Made by a program: the position numbers and the translations under genes. Below, in pieces: positions 1 to 7,980 of a DNA stretch of 35,197 nt. How positions within the stretch are numbered: the stretch's first letter is position 1; the number at the start of each line of letters is the position of its first letter. The notes beneath the pieces are model-generated. The model saw only the letters and a list, made by a program, of their open reading frames with translations, was not told the origin of the DNA and did not search any database. The stretch spans positions 1-35,197 of the forward strand of contig LNDR01000392.1 in the NCBI GenBank assembly GCA_001464755.1, in the 5' to 3' direction. Source of the stretch: Rhizobiales bacterium Ga0077524. GTDB taxonomy: Bacteria; Pseudomonadota; Alphaproteobacteria; Rhizobiales; Hyphomicrobiaceae.

Positions 1-389
1 AGTGGGACGCTTGGTCGCCGTGGGCCAAGCGTGATCCCGCTGCCAAGGCTACGTTCTCCGGCGAGCCTAAAGGCCGCGGGTCAGTTTTCGAGTGGTCGGG
101 CAATAGCGAGGTCGGCGCGGGTCGCATGACCATGATGCAGAGTCGCTCTCCCGGAGGGGTGATCATCAAGCTCGACTTTACGAAACCCTACGAGGCGACC
201 AGCGATGTCACGTTCCTCTTGAAGCCCGAGGCGGGCGGGACGCGGGTGACCTGGTCGATGAGCGGGCGTCAGACGTTCATCGAGAAGGCCTTCTGCACCA
301 TGATGGGCGGCATGGAGCGCATCGTCGGACCCGACTTCGAGAAGGGGCTCGCCAATCTCAAGGCTGTCGCCGAAGGCAAGAAAGGCTGA
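1..389 (+). CDS. SRPBCC (START/polyketide cyclase-like) protein, 5' truncated by window edge
   Basis: The reading frame is open from base 3 to the TGA at 387-389, so the gene begins upstream of the window. The visible 128 residues start W-D-A-W-S-P-W followed by a Lys-Arg-Asp-Pro, which is the pattern after the first helix of SRPBCC/polyketide-cyclase-like proteins. The C-terminal half carries a T-x-V-T-W-S-M-S-G strand and a final amphipathic helix ending in Lys-rich sequence, as in that fold. Such proteins bind small hydrophobic ligands in a helix-grip cavity; the ligand cannot be told from sequence. An internal ATG at 126 is unlikely to be the start because homologous sequence continues upstream of it. 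It converges on the GMC gene with only 26 bases between the stops. Confidence 0.75.
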   Translation, partial: WDAWSPWAKRDPAAKATFSGEPKGRGSVFEWSGNSEVGAGRMTMMQSRSPGGVIIKLDFTKPYEATSDVTFLLKPEAGGTRVTWSMSGRQTFIEKAFCTMMGGMERIVGPDFEKGLANLKAVAEGKKG

Positions 390-415
390 CGCCCAAATTG
401 CGATACGATCGCCGG

Positions 416-2155
416 TCAGGCAAGCGCGCTGCGTCCCACTCCCACGCTCTGCTCCTCCAGAATCGCGTCGGCGATTTTCTCGGCGGTCATCAGCGTCGGG
501 AAGTTGGTGTTGGCGCTCGGCACGATCGGGAAGATGGAGGCATCGACGACGCGGAGCCCGCGAATGCCGCCACGCACGCGGCCGCGATTGTCGGTGACGG
601 CCATCGGATCGCCATCAGCGCCCATCCGGCACGAGCATGACGCGTGCCATACGCCGATGGTGGCCTTGCGCACGAACGCTTCCAGCGCCTCGTCGTCGGT
701 CATGCACTGCTCGAAAGTGAAACCTTCGGTGATGATATTGTTGATCAGGTAGCTGCGAAGCGCCTGTGGCCCGTCCATCAGGCGGCCAGCCACCTGCGTG
801 ATCAGCTTGTTCTTCGTGTTGACGATGCCGAGGGCCCGCACCCGATCCGAGTAGGTCGCCGGGAACGGATCGGTGGTGACGTCCTGCATGATGGATGTGC
901 CGTAGAGGCGGCCCATCATCCGGAACCCAGTCATCAATCGGTCGAGGTCGCGCCGATCGGACAGCAGATTGAACTCGACCAGCGGCTCTTCGCGCCAGTC
1001 CTTCGATACGAGCTTGACCTCGCCCTTCTCCGAACATGTACGATTGACGAAGATGATGAAGGAGGCGATGCGCTCGCCGACCGCATGCCACGCCGATTTC
1101 GTGACCGCGGCCGCGAACATGTCGCCAGGCGGAATGCCGTCGAGGTTGGACGAGTAACGCAAGCCTACGAGCAGGTGGCGGCGAGTGAAGTCGTTCATGC
1201 GGCCGTGCTTCTTCAGGTAGGCCGAGACCGCGATCGACGGGTGATCCATCAGTTGCTGGCCGACGCCGGGCAGTGCCGCACGCACCTCGATGCCGAGATC
1301 CTTGAGGTGTCCGACCGGGCCGATGCCCGCGCGCATCAGATGTGCCGGCGAGTGGATCGCGCCCGACGAAAGGATCACCTCTTTCGCGCGGAACTCCTGC
1401 GGCTGGCCCTTGACGCGGGCCTTTACGCCGACGCACTTCGAGCCTTCGAACATCAGCTCCGAGACGACCGTCTCGGTCGAAATCTCGAGATTGCTGCGCA
1501 AGCGCGTGCCGGGATCGAGATAGCCTATCGCCGCCGAGACGCGTCGCTCGAACGCGTTCGAGATGGTGAGAGGGAAGTAGCCGTCCTTGAACTCCCCGTT
1601 CTGGTCGGGGATGTACTCGAAGCCCAAGGTCTCGAAGGCTTTCCCGGTCGCCTTGGCGTGCTCGGTCCATAAATCAGGGAAAATGCGCCTGACGGGGATG
1701 CGGCCCTCCTTGCCATGGAAGGGGCCGTCGAAGTCCATGTCGCGCTCGACCTTCTTGAAATAGGGGAGCACGTGGTTCCAGCCCCAGCCTTTCGCGCCGC
1801 GCTCCTCCCAGATGGAGAAGTCGGTGGGTGCTCCTCGATTGGCGAGCTGCCCGTTGATCGAGGAGCCGCCACCGAGCACGCGCGCCTGCTCGTATTTGCG
1901 TAAGGGCGGCTTGGCCTCTTCCGGGTTGTTGTGACTGACGACCTCGGTCCGGACTTTCAGCTCGGTCCAGTGGAAGCGCGGGTCGAAGTAAGCGGTTCCG
2001 GGATAGCTGTCGAGGATCTCGGCCGGCACCTTGCCGTGCGGTGTGTCGGGGCCAGCCTCGAGGAGGAGCACCTTGTTCGAGGAGCGCGCCGAAAGGCGGT
2101 TGGCCAGCACCGACCCTGCCGAGCCACCGCCGACGATGATGAAGTCGTAGGACAT
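416..2155 (-). CDS. GMC-family FAD-dependent oxidoreductase (choline dehydrogenase-like)
   Basis: A 579-residue GMC flavoenzyme that probably oxidises an alcohol. The N-terminus has the Rossmann FAD motif GGGSAG at residues 9-14. The first GMC signature (ARVLGGGSSINGQL) lies at about 91-104, and the second (SSGAIHSPAHLMRAGIGP) in mid-protein. The C-terminal catalytic block has His504 in VWHASCSCRMG and the Asn-rich ANTNFPT segment near 549, followed by the TAEKIAD FAD-binding helix. Length is normal for the family. It is the last gene of a minus-strand set, 111 nt after the luciferase-like monooxygenase, and a shared catabolic route is inferred. A weak AAGAAG lies just upstream of the ATG. 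The specific alcohol substrate is unknown. Confidence 0.93.
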   Translation of the reverse strand: MSYDFIIVGGGSAGSVLANRLSARSSNKVLLLEAGPDTPHGKVPAEILDSYPGTAYFDPRFHWTELKVRTEVVSHNNPEEAKPPLRKYEQARVLGGGSSINGQLANRGAPTDFSIWEERGAKGWGWNHVLPYFKKVERDMDFDGPFHGKEGRIPVRRIFPDLWTEHAKATGKAFETLGFEYIPDQNGEFKDGYFPLTISNAFERRVSAAIGYLDPGTRLRSNLEISTETVVSELMFEGSKCVGVKARVKGQPQEFRAKEVILSSGAIHSPAHLMRAGIGPVGHLKDLGIEVRAALPGVGQQLMDHPSIAVSAYLKKHGRMNDFTRRHLLVGLRYSSNLDGIPPGDMFAAAVTKSAWHAVGERIASFIIFVNRTCSEKGEVKLVSKDWREEPLVEFNLLSDRRDLDRLMTGFRMMGRLYGTSIMQDVTTDPFPATYSDRVRALGIVNTKNKLITQVAGRLMDGPQALRSYLINNIITEGFTFEQCMTDDEALEAFVRKATIGVWHASCSCRMGADGDPMAVTDNRGRVRGGIRGLRVVDASIFPIVPSANTNFPTLMTAEKIADAILEEQSVGVGRSALA

Positions 2156-2266
2156 TCTTCTTGCGCCTTCGGATGCCCACTGCGCATCCGGCGCGTGGAG
2201 GTGGCTGCTGTCATGTCAAGGATCGAGCCGGCTCTCAAGGCTTGGCTCGATCCGTGATGTCGCCGC

Positions 2267-3508
2267 CTATTCTGCCGCAACCGGCTTCTTCTTTAAGTCC
2301 TTCGAATAGTTCAGGTGCACCGGGGCATCGGCTTCGAACGGGCTGTTGAGGCCGAGTTCCTTCGACCACTCGCGCACCTGCGGGAAAACCTCGGTGCCGA
2401 GCAGCTCGATGCAGCGCAGGCTGTCCTTTTGGCTGACCTTCCCGTCCTGCGCCCAGACCGCCATGATGCCGGGCCGCGTCTCCTGGAGCAGGTGCTTGAT
2501 CTTCGGCAACACCTGCTTCGGCGTGCCGGCCATGATCATGCCGCTCTCGAGCTGCTGCTCGAACGTCATGGCGCCGCGCGGGTTCTTGGAACGACCTACC
2601 GCGAACTCGACGAAGGACCGCCGGCCAGTGGGTGAGAAATAACCGGCCGGGTTCGCCCATACGGGATGCGCGAGGCCGGTGAACTCGCCTTGCATCCAGG
2701 TGAACTCGCGCGCGTTCTTCACCGCCGTTGCTTCGTCGTCGGCGACGTGGATGCGGGCGAGATAGCCGCGATTCTCAGGGCCCGACTCGTAGCCGCACTC
2801 GGCCGCGGTCTGATCGTAGAGCGCCCAGATCTTCTTGGTATCTTCGATCGAGGTGTTGAGCGCGATGTAGGGATAGCGCTGCTGCGCCGTCCAGATCACG
2901 GTTTCCTTGCTGATCACGCCCGGAATCCAGACGCGCGGATAAGGCTTCTGCAACGGCACCGCCCACGGGTTGACGACGCGATGCTGGTAGTGCGTGCCCT
3001 CATGGCGGAACGGGCCCGGTTGCGTCCAGGCCCTCACGATCAGGTCGTGCGCCTCGACGAATCGCTCGCGGTTGAAGGCGGGGTTGACGCCTGCCGAGAG
3101 TTGCTCCTGGCCACCGCCACGCACGAAGCCGGAGACGAGTCGGCCCTTCGAGATCATGTCGATCATGGCCAGCTCTTCTGCCAGCCGGATCGGGTTCTCG
3201 GCAAGCGGCAGCGGATTGCCGAGAATGACGATCTTCACTTTCTTGGTCACAGCCGCGAGGATGGCCGCGAACATGTTGGTCTTGGCCTGCATGCAGAACG
3301 GCGCATTGTGGTGTTCGTTCAGCATGATGCCATCGATGCCGACCTCCTCGCAGCGGATGTACTGCTCGAGGAACTCGTTATAGAGGCGGCTGCCTTCCTT
3401 CGGGTCGAAGTGCTTGTTGGAGAAGGTCAGCGCTGTCGCGCCATAATCGAGGCCGGCCTTCTCGTCGTAGGCCGACATCGGCTGCTCGGTGAAATACATC
3501 AGATGCAT
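2267..3508 (-). CDS. LLM-class (luciferase-like) flavin-dependent oxidoreductase
   Basis: A 413-residue bacterial luciferase-like TIM-barrel protein, expected to use reduced FMN and O2 to oxygenate an organic substrate. Recognisable blocks are LNEHHN (strand 2/3), ILGNPLPLAENPIRLAEE, IDMISKGRLVSGFVRG and the substrate-side segment YPRVWIPGVISKET. The start at 3508 (MHLMYF) is chosen because AGGGAGA lies about 7 nt upstream. The frame stays open further 5', but that stretch overlaps the next gene and looks like a shadow of it. The gene follows the alpha/beta-hydrolase-fold gene by 29 nt, so co-transcription is likely. The sequence resembles the alkanal/limonene monooxygenase-like branch, but no substrate can be assigned. 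Confidence 0.92.
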   Translation of the reverse strand: MHLMYFTEQPMSAYDEKAGLDYGATALTFSNKHFDPKEGSRLYNEFLEQYIRCEEVGIDGIMLNEHHNAPFCMQAKTNMFAAILAAVTKKVKIVILGNPLPLAENPIRLAEELAMIDMISKGRLVSGFVRGGGQEQLSAGVNPAFNRERFVEAHDLIVRAWTQPGPFRHEGTHYQHRVVNPWAVPLQKPYPRVWIPGVISKETVIWTAQQRYPYIALNTSIEDTKKIWALYDQTAAECGYESGPENRGYLARIHVADDEATAVKNAREFTWMQGEFTGLAHPVWANPAGYFSPTGRRSFVEFAVGRSKNPRGAMTFEQQLESGMIMAGTPKQVLPKIKHLLQETRPGIMAVWAQDGKVSQKDSLRCIELLGTEVFPQVREWSKELGLNSPFEADAPVHLNYSKDLKKKPVAAE

Positions 3509-3537
3509 GGCGTGTCTCCCTGAAGGGGTCGCGGCGA

Positions 3538-4323
3538 TTACTTGCTGCCAAGGAACGGGATGACGAGCTTGGTGAGCTCGGCGGGCTTCTCCATCTCGAC
3601 CGCATGGCCAGCGCCCTTCACGATCTCGAGGCGCGCGTTCGGGAGTGCCTTCTTGTAGGCGTGGGCCGCCGACTGCGGAACGACCTTGTTGTCCTCGCCC
3701 CAGACGATCAGGGCCGGTGCCGTCACGGCGCCGAGCAGATGCGGGAGCTGCTGGCTGTGCATGTAGGGCTTCCAGGCGATCCGAAAGCTCATCTCGCGGG
3801 CGATGTCCCAGGCCTCGAGCTGGTCGGTGGTGACGTTGCCATAGAGCTTCTCGAAGCTCTTGCGCTCGTGGAAGAAGGCGTGCGGGTAATCGATGTAGGA
3901 GATGATCGCCTGATCGAGGATGTCGCCTTCGGGTGGCTTGATGCCCATGGCGCCGACAAGAACGAGCTTCGAGACCTCGCGGGGCGCCATCGACGCCATC
4001 TCGGCCGCGACCCATCCGCCGAAGCCGAGGCCGACAAGCGCTGCCTGCGCGAGCCCGAGGTTGGCCTTGAGGCCCTGCATCAGAACGGCGACATCGCGCG
4101 GATGGCGCATCCACTCGAGGCGCGGAGATTTTCCCCAGCCGGGGTAATGCGGAACGATGACGTCGTGGCTCTTGGCAAGCTCCTCGTAGAACGCGAGATC
4201 GTCGAGGGTGCCGATATCGTGGTGCAGCACGATAACGGGCGAGCCTTGACCCGCGCGCCTGAGGTAGATTTTGGCCCCGGACACCTCGACCGTGTCCTCG
4301 GCCCACCCCGTTGCATTGGCCAT
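3538..4323 (-). CDS. Alpha/beta-hydrolase-fold protein with Gly at the nucleophile position
   Basis: A 261-residue alpha/beta-hydrolase-fold protein. The fold is clear: an HH-D-I-G oxyanion-type loop near 34-38, HYPGWGKS at 59-66, GEDNKVVP near the acid position, and GAGHAVEMEKP carrying the catalytic-type His. The nucleophile elbow reads GLGFGG at 98-103, so the usual Ser/Cys/Asp is Gly100; the codon is GGC in an otherwise undamaged stretch. The protein may therefore lack hydrolase activity, or use another residue or a water. The start at 4323 (MANATG) is preferred over a start 14 codons upstream because GGGAG sits about 8 nt before it. It lies between the amidohydrolase and the LLM monooxygenase on the same strand. 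Confidence 0.85.
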   Translation of the reverse strand: MANATGWAEDTVEVSGAKIYLRRAGQGSPVIVLHHDIGTLDDLAFYEELAKSHDVIVPHYPGWGKSPRLEWMRHPRDVAVLMQGLKANLGLAQAALVGLGFGGWVAAEMASMAPREVSKLVLVGAMGIKPPEGDILDQAIISYIDYPHAFFHERKSFEKLYGNVTTDQLEAWDIAREMSFRIAWKPYMHSQQLPHLLGAVTAPALIVWGEDNKVVPQSAAHAYKKALPNARLEIVKGAGHAVEMEKPAELTKLVIPFLGSK

Positions 4324-4414
4324 CACGTACGCTCCCGTTGCTCCGAATATGAGAAACGGTTGCAAGTGTCGCGGTGGGTGTCAACAAGTCCGTACATAGT
4401 CGGGGCGTTCGAGG

Positions 4415-5410
4415 TTACGCCGCGCCGAGCCTAAGGAGGCAATCTGCGTTTGCGTGAGCGAGCTTGGCTTTGTCGGCCGGCGACATCGCGGCCTGATCAA
4501 GGAAGGCGCGGCCTTTCGCATTCGAGGCATAGGGGTAGTCGACCGAGAACATCAGGCGGTCGATTCCGAACGTCATCAACGCAGCGATCAAAGGGGGCTG
4601 CGAGAAGATGCCGCTCGTGGTGATCCAAACCTGGTCCTGGATGGTGCGGCTGATGCTGCGCGAGAGGTGTGTCGCGTCCACCGCGAACACCTCATCGGCG
4701 CGGGCGAGCATCATCGGCAGCATCTCGCCCATGTGCCCGATGACGAGCTTCAGCTTAGGATGCTTGTCGAGTGTGCCCGCGAGCACCATGCGCAGCACAT
4801 GCAGCCCTGTCTCCTGGTGCCAGCCCCAGCCGGCAGCTTCGAGCACACGCGCGGCGCCGGGCTCCAGTCCGCCAAAATAGGCCTCGCGCACGGCGGTGGG
4901 CGCGAGATGAGGATGAATGTAGATTGGAACGTCGAGTTCGACGGCCGAGGCGAGGAGTGAGTCGTAGCCGGGATCGTCCAGGAAGCGGCCATCGCAGGTG
5001 CCATTGACCAGTGCGCCGACGAAGCCCAATTTGCGCACCGTGCGCCGCAACTCGTCGGCGCAGGCCTCGGGACTGTGCATCGGCAGGACGGCGAAACCGG
5101 CAAACCGGTCAGGGTGCTTTCCGATTGCGCTCGCGAGATGGTCGTTCATCTCGCGCGCCATGCCGATTCCGTCCGCGCCTGCGACGAGGTCCGGGCCGGG
5201 ACCCGTGTTCGAGAGCACCTGCACGGTGATCCCCGCCGCGTCCATGGCCGCGATACGGGCGGGACCGATCTCGGGCGCGACGTCCATCGGGTTGGCGGCA
5301 CCTGGAGCCAGTTTGCGAGGACGGAAGCCCCGCGCCGCGATCAATTTCGGATCGATGCGCTTGACGAGATGCGGAACCGTGAAGTGCTCTTCGAGGGCGA
5401 CGACACGCAT
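4415..5410 (-). CDS. Amidohydrolase-superfamily (de)carboxylase-like protein (dihydroxybenzoate decarboxylase/ACMSD type)
   Basis: A 331-residue protein of the amidohydrolase-2 group, metal-dependent TIM-barrel enzymes that include gamma-resorcylate (2,6-dihydroxybenzoate) decarboxylase. The N-terminal ALEEHF places Glu7/His9 where the decarboxylase has its first metal ligands. YIHPH gives His166/His168, GHMGE gives His226, and FSVDYPY gives Asp291, matching the family's metal/catalytic set. The start at 5410 is supported by AGAGGA about 6 nt upstream; a longer start 11 codons earlier lacks this. It is the first gene of the minus-strand four-gene set (91 nt to the next). Decarboxylation of an aromatic acid is a family-based inference; a C-C hydrolase role is possible. 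Confidence 0.85.
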   Translation of the reverse strand: MRVVALEEHFTVPHLVKRIDPKLIAARGFRPRKLAPGAANPMDVAPEIGPARIAAMDAAGITVQVLSNTGPGPDLVAGADGIGMAREMNDHLASAIGKHPDRFAGFAVLPMHSPEACADELRRTVRKLGFVGALVNGTCDGRFLDDPGYDSLLASAVELDVPIYIHPHLAPTAVREAYFGGLEPGAARVLEAAGWGWHQETGLHVLRMVLAGTLDKHPKLKLVIGHMGEMLPMMLARADEVFAVDATHLSRSISRTIQDQVWITTSGIFSQPPLIAALMTFGIDRLMFSVDYPYASNAKGRAFLDQAAMSPADKAKLAHANADCLLRLGAA

Positions 5411-5515
5411 GGGATGATCCTCTGCCGAAGGGACACCTGCCACTGTTCACCCGCTTTTGCGGACATGCAAGCGGGCGCGGCCCCGTTACCAAGGTACGCG
5501 GTTGTCCAATCGGGA

Positions 5516-5906
5516 TCAGAGATCGATCGTCTTCCGCCCCATTCCCTTGCGTTCCATCTCCGCTTTGAGCAGCGCGAGGTTGCGCATGTTGGCCCGAAAC
5601 GCGACGTCGAACGCATCTCCGACCACGGGAACGGCGCCTATCGTCATGTCGACAAGTGAGTTGCCGATCATGCGCGCCATCGTCAGGCGCGAGGCGCCGA
5701 GGCGGCGGGCCTCCCAGATGATGTAGCTCGAGATCGCCTGCGAGACGATGTCGCCCACCACGGGGACGAGGCCCAACAGCGCGTCGAAGCCAGCGAGCGC
5801 GCGCGCTGCTTCGTCCTCGCCGGCGAACGGCTTCCTCGTTCATGTCGAGACGCTCGACCTGTCGACGGGGGGACTGCCAACGGGCCTGCTTGTCGATGAC
5901 GGACAA
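5516..5906 (-). pseudogene. DUF4112 gene with its middle replaced by an inverted copy of dehydrogenase sequence and a frameshift
   Basis: The C-terminal part (5516 to about 5781) is a convincing DUF4112 domain: ALLGLVPVVGDIVSQ, then IWEARRLGA, ending in GAVPVVGDAFDVAFRAN. The N-terminus appears to start at TTG 5906, 6 nt after AAGGAG, reading MSVIDKQARWQ and reaching VERLD. The two parts are in different frames. Between them lie 52 nt (5782-5833) that are the exact reverse complement of 6172-6223 in the neighbouring D-2-hydroxyacid dehydrogenase gene. Read on the minus strand, this patch even encodes the dehydrogenase peptide KPFAGEDEAARALAGFD. The usual DUF4112 stretch before the GLDALLG turn, about 25-30 residues, is absent. 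DUF4112 proteins are small membrane proteins of unknown function. A real mutation and an assembly chimera are both possible. Confidence 0.75.
5782..5833 (-). repeat. 52-bp perfect inverted repeat, copy A (inside DUF4112)
   Basis: These 52 bases are identical to the reverse complement of 6172-6223. The match stops sharply on both sides. The DUF4112 frame resumes immediately at GCG-CTG-TTG-GGC. The shared terminal GACG at the DUF4112 side could be the microhomology used for a strand switch. The arms are 338 nt apart. Confidence 0.97.
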
Positions 5907-6072
5907 CTGGTTCTCCTTTGCGACATAAGGTGAGATAGGGACCTGCCCCCGAACTGCAATGGCTTGGGCCCGAGTGGACGGTGTTTGCCGCCGGGCGCGG
6001 AAAATGTTGAAGTCCCCTGGAGCCGCGCCCGCGGTCATGCCCCCGAGCTTCAGCACCAAAGGAGGCGAGCCC

Positions 6073-7023
6073 ATGGCCCGCATCGCCATCACCGACGACT
6101 ACCAGAATGTGGCGTTCAGCTTCGCCGACTGGTCGCGTCTGCGCGCGCAGCACGACGTCGTCGTCTTCGACAAGCCGTTCGCCGGCGAGGACGAAGCAGC
6201 GCGCGCGCTCGCTGGCTTCGACGTGATCGCTATCATGCGCGAGCGCACGGCCTTTCGGCGCACGCTGCTGGAGCGGCTTCCCGCACTGAAGCTGCTCGTG
6301 ACAACTGGAATGCGAAATGCCTCCGTCGACATGAAAGCCTGTGCTGACCGCGGGATCACGGTGTGCGGCACCGATGGTGGCAGCCATGCGACGGCCGAGC
6401 TGGCGATGGGGCTGATCCTCGGGCTCGCGCGCAACTTCCAGATCGAGATCGCCAACATGCGGGAGGGCCGGTGGCAAACGACGGTCGGCCAGGATCTGCG
6501 CGGCAAGACGCTGGGAGTTCTTGGTCTTGGCAAGCTCGGCGGGCAACTTGCGGAGTACGCCAAGGCGTTCCGCATGGAAGTGATCGCTTGGAGCCAGAAC
6601 CTCACCGACGAGAAGGCCGCGGCCAAGGGCGCCACGCGCGTCGAGAAGGACGAGCTCTTCCGCCGCTCCGACTTCATCTCGGTCCACCTCGTCCTGTCGG
6701 ATAGGAGCCGTGGTCTCGTCGGAGCGCGCGAGCTGGGGTTGATGAAGCCGACGGCCTCGATCGTCAACACCTCGCGCGGTCCGATCATCGACGGTGGCGC
6801 GCTGGCAGCGGCTTTGAAGGAAGGGCGTATCGCTGGTGCCGGTCTCGACGTCTACGACGTGGAGCCCTTGCCGGCAGCTGATGCGCTGAGGAAAGAGCCG
6901 CGCGCGCTTCTGACGCCGCACCTCGGCTACGTGACGGCCGAGACGTACAAGTTGTTCTTCGGCGGGACGGTCGAGTGCATCGAGGGTTTCCTCGCCGGCC
7001 AGCCGGTCCGCGTGATCACCTGA
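6073..7023 (+). CDS. D-2-hydroxyacid dehydrogenase family protein
   Basis: A 316-residue NAD(P)-dependent dehydrogenase that interconverts a 2-hydroxy acid and a 2-keto acid. The C-terminal Rossmann domain has GLGKLG at 151-156. The catalytic triad is visible: Arg235 in NTSRGPIID, Glu264 in DVYDVEPL and His283 in TPHLGYV. Length and motifs are complete. The start at 6073 (MARIAITDDY) has a strong AAAGGAGG 7 nt upstream. Residues 34-50 are encoded by the segment duplicated in inverted orientation in the DUF4112 gene. Because this gene is intact and the peptide fits its fold, it is the donor. It is transcribed away from the DUF4112 gene. The substrate is unknown. Confidence 0.92.
   Translation: MARIAITDDYQNVAFSFADWSRLRAQHDVVVFDKPFAGEDEAARALAGFDVIAIMRERTAFRRTLLERLPALKLLVTTGMRNASVDMKACADRGITVCGTDGGSHATAELAMGLILGLARNFQIEIANMREGRWQTTVGQDLRGKTLGVLGLGKLGGQLAEYAKAFRMEVIAWSQNLTDEKAAAKGATRVEKDELFRRSDFISVHLVLSDRSRGLVGARELGLMKPTASIVNTSRGPIIDGGALAAALKEGRIAGAGLDVYDVEPLPAADALRKEPRALLTPHLGYVTAETYKLFFGGTVECIEGFLAGQPVRVIT
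6172..6223 (+). repeat. 52-bp perfect inverted repeat, copy B (inside D-2-hydroxyacid dehydrogenase; probable donor)
   Basis: Partner of 5782-5833. It encodes Lys34 to Asp50 of the dehydrogenase in frame, and the surrounding protein is continuous and normal, so this is the probable original copy. Confidence 0.97.
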
Positions 7024-7032
7024 ATGACGGGG

Positions 7033-7050
7033 CCAGGGCGAAAGCCCTGG
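7033..7050 (+). terminator. GC-rich hairpin with GAAA loop after the dehydrogenase
   Basis: CCAGGGC pairs with GCCCTGG around a GAAA tetraloop, 10 nt after the dehydrogenase stop. A second hairpin (CTGCCC/GGGCAG, 7066-7085) follows. There is no T-run on the plus strand, so this may be a weak or bidirectional terminator between two convergent genes. Confidence 0.4.
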
Positions 7051-7089
7051 TCACGGGACCGTAGACTGCCCTCACAGGCGGGCAGGGCC

Positions 7090-7389
7090 TTATGGCTGAC
7101 GCTCGTCGAAGATCCGCTCGCCCTGCTGGTCGACAATCTGGCGTCCCTTCATGATGGCGAAATCAGCTGCCTCCTCCAGCGAGCCGAACCGATCCGCGCG
7201 AACGAAGCGATGCTGCTTGAGTGCGCCGCCGACCTCCTTGGAGATCAGACCAGCCACCTGAAACTGACCGGCCTCTGCATAGGGCATCGCCTCGATTCGA
7301 AAGCCGCTGTGCTGCGCCTCGCGCACGACTTTGGCTGGGCTGATCGCATCGAATTTGTTCCCGCCGAAGAGCGACTTCCAGAACGACAT
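7090..7389 (-). CDS. HlyU-family protein
   Basis: A 99-residue protein whose central and C-terminal part matches the HlyU domain pattern: GFRIEAMPYAEAGQFQVAG, then GALKQHRFVRADRF, AADFAIMKGRQIVDQQG and a final ERIF. The family is named after the Vibrio haemolysin activator; most alphaproteobacterial members have no demonstrated target. The N-terminus MSFWKSLFGG is typical of the short alphaproteobacterial form. No toxin gene lies nearby, so a regulatory role here is only inferred. A weak GGGTG precedes the ATG. It converges on the dehydrogenase. Confidence 0.8.
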   Translation of the reverse strand: MSFWKSLFGGNKFDAISPAKVVREAQHSGFRIEAMPYAEAGQFQVAGLISKEVGGALKQHRFVRADRFGSLEEAADFAIMKGRQIVDQQGERIFDERQP

Positions 7390-7434
7390 ATGACACCCAA
7401 TTGCGAGATGGCCGGCCCTCAGGACGGCTTCGGC

Positions 7435-7794
7435 TCAGCCGATGAGATACTGATAGAGCGCAATGTAGGGCATGAACAGAACCTTGAAGTAGGGTTCGTT
7501 GCGCCCGCCGAGGGAGCCAGCCGCGTCACCCCAACGGGAAAGACCGAATGCGCAACCAAGCCAGATGATCCCGCAGTACGCCCACTTGTCGAACAGCTTG
7601 GCCTGGTCGATTCGCAGTCCTATACGCTCGAGTCCGGCTGCGGCCAGCATAGCGAGCGGTCCAAAATTGGCGACGATCGCGAACAGCGCATAGACCGCCA
7701 ATGGGAAGACCACGAGCGCGCTCATGAAGTTGACCGTAGGTATGGCCAGGATCACGGAGGCGAAGATGGCAACGTTTCGGCGGGTTCGCGTCAT
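7435..7794 (-). CDS. Small integral membrane protein, unknown function
   Basis: A 119-residue protein I do not recognise. Hydrophobic stretches lie at about 8-36 (ILAIPTVNFMSALVVFPLAVYA in part), 38-56, 72-88 and 104-118, interrupted by a charged segment GLERIGLRIDQAKLFDKW. This suggests three or four membrane segments with a basic N-terminus (MTRTRRN) in the cytoplasm. It lies 45 nt upstream of the HlyU gene on the same strand and may be co-transcribed with it. Hydrophobicity periodicity and the lack of a competing frame support it being real. Confidence 0.6.
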   Translation of the reverse strand: MTRTRRNVAIFASVILAIPTVNFMSALVVFPLAVYALFAIVANFGPLAMLAAAGLERIGLRIDQAKLFDKWAYCGIIWLGCAFGLSRWGDAAGSLGGRNEPYFKVLFMPYIALYQYLIG

Positions 7795-7902
7795 GGCTCA
7801 CGAGCGACAGGCGATTTGGGCAGGACAGCCAGAGTAACCGACAAGGATTAAGAAACGGCTTGCCGTCTGAACGGCTATTGCGGGCTTCAAGGCGGCGCGG
7901 GC

Positions 7903-7980
7903 TCATGTCGACAGGTGCAGCACGACCTCGCGGCGATGCGGTCGGTCGCGGTGCTCGAACAGAAAGATGCCCTCTGGCCA
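7903..7980 (-). pseudogene. 3' remnant of a YjbQ-family gene
   Basis: On the minus strand a frame reads W-P-E-G-IFLFEHRDRPHRREVVLHL and stops at TGA 7903-7905. This matches the C-terminal end of YjbQ/UPF0047 proteins, normally GTWQ-G-I-F-L-x-E-x-R-x-x-P-x-R-R-x-V-V. A full YjbQ is about 140 residues, but the upstream frame loses similarity within about 15 codons. The plus-strand gene starting at 8079 leaves no room for the rest, so only the last 26 or so codons appear to survive. The assignment rests on this short motif alone. Confidence 0.45.

Noticed and set aside
644-1672. Long open frame antisense to the GMC oxidoreductase
   Set aside because: High GC gives long antisense frames throughout the window. 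The minus strand has full GMC motifs and this frame has none.
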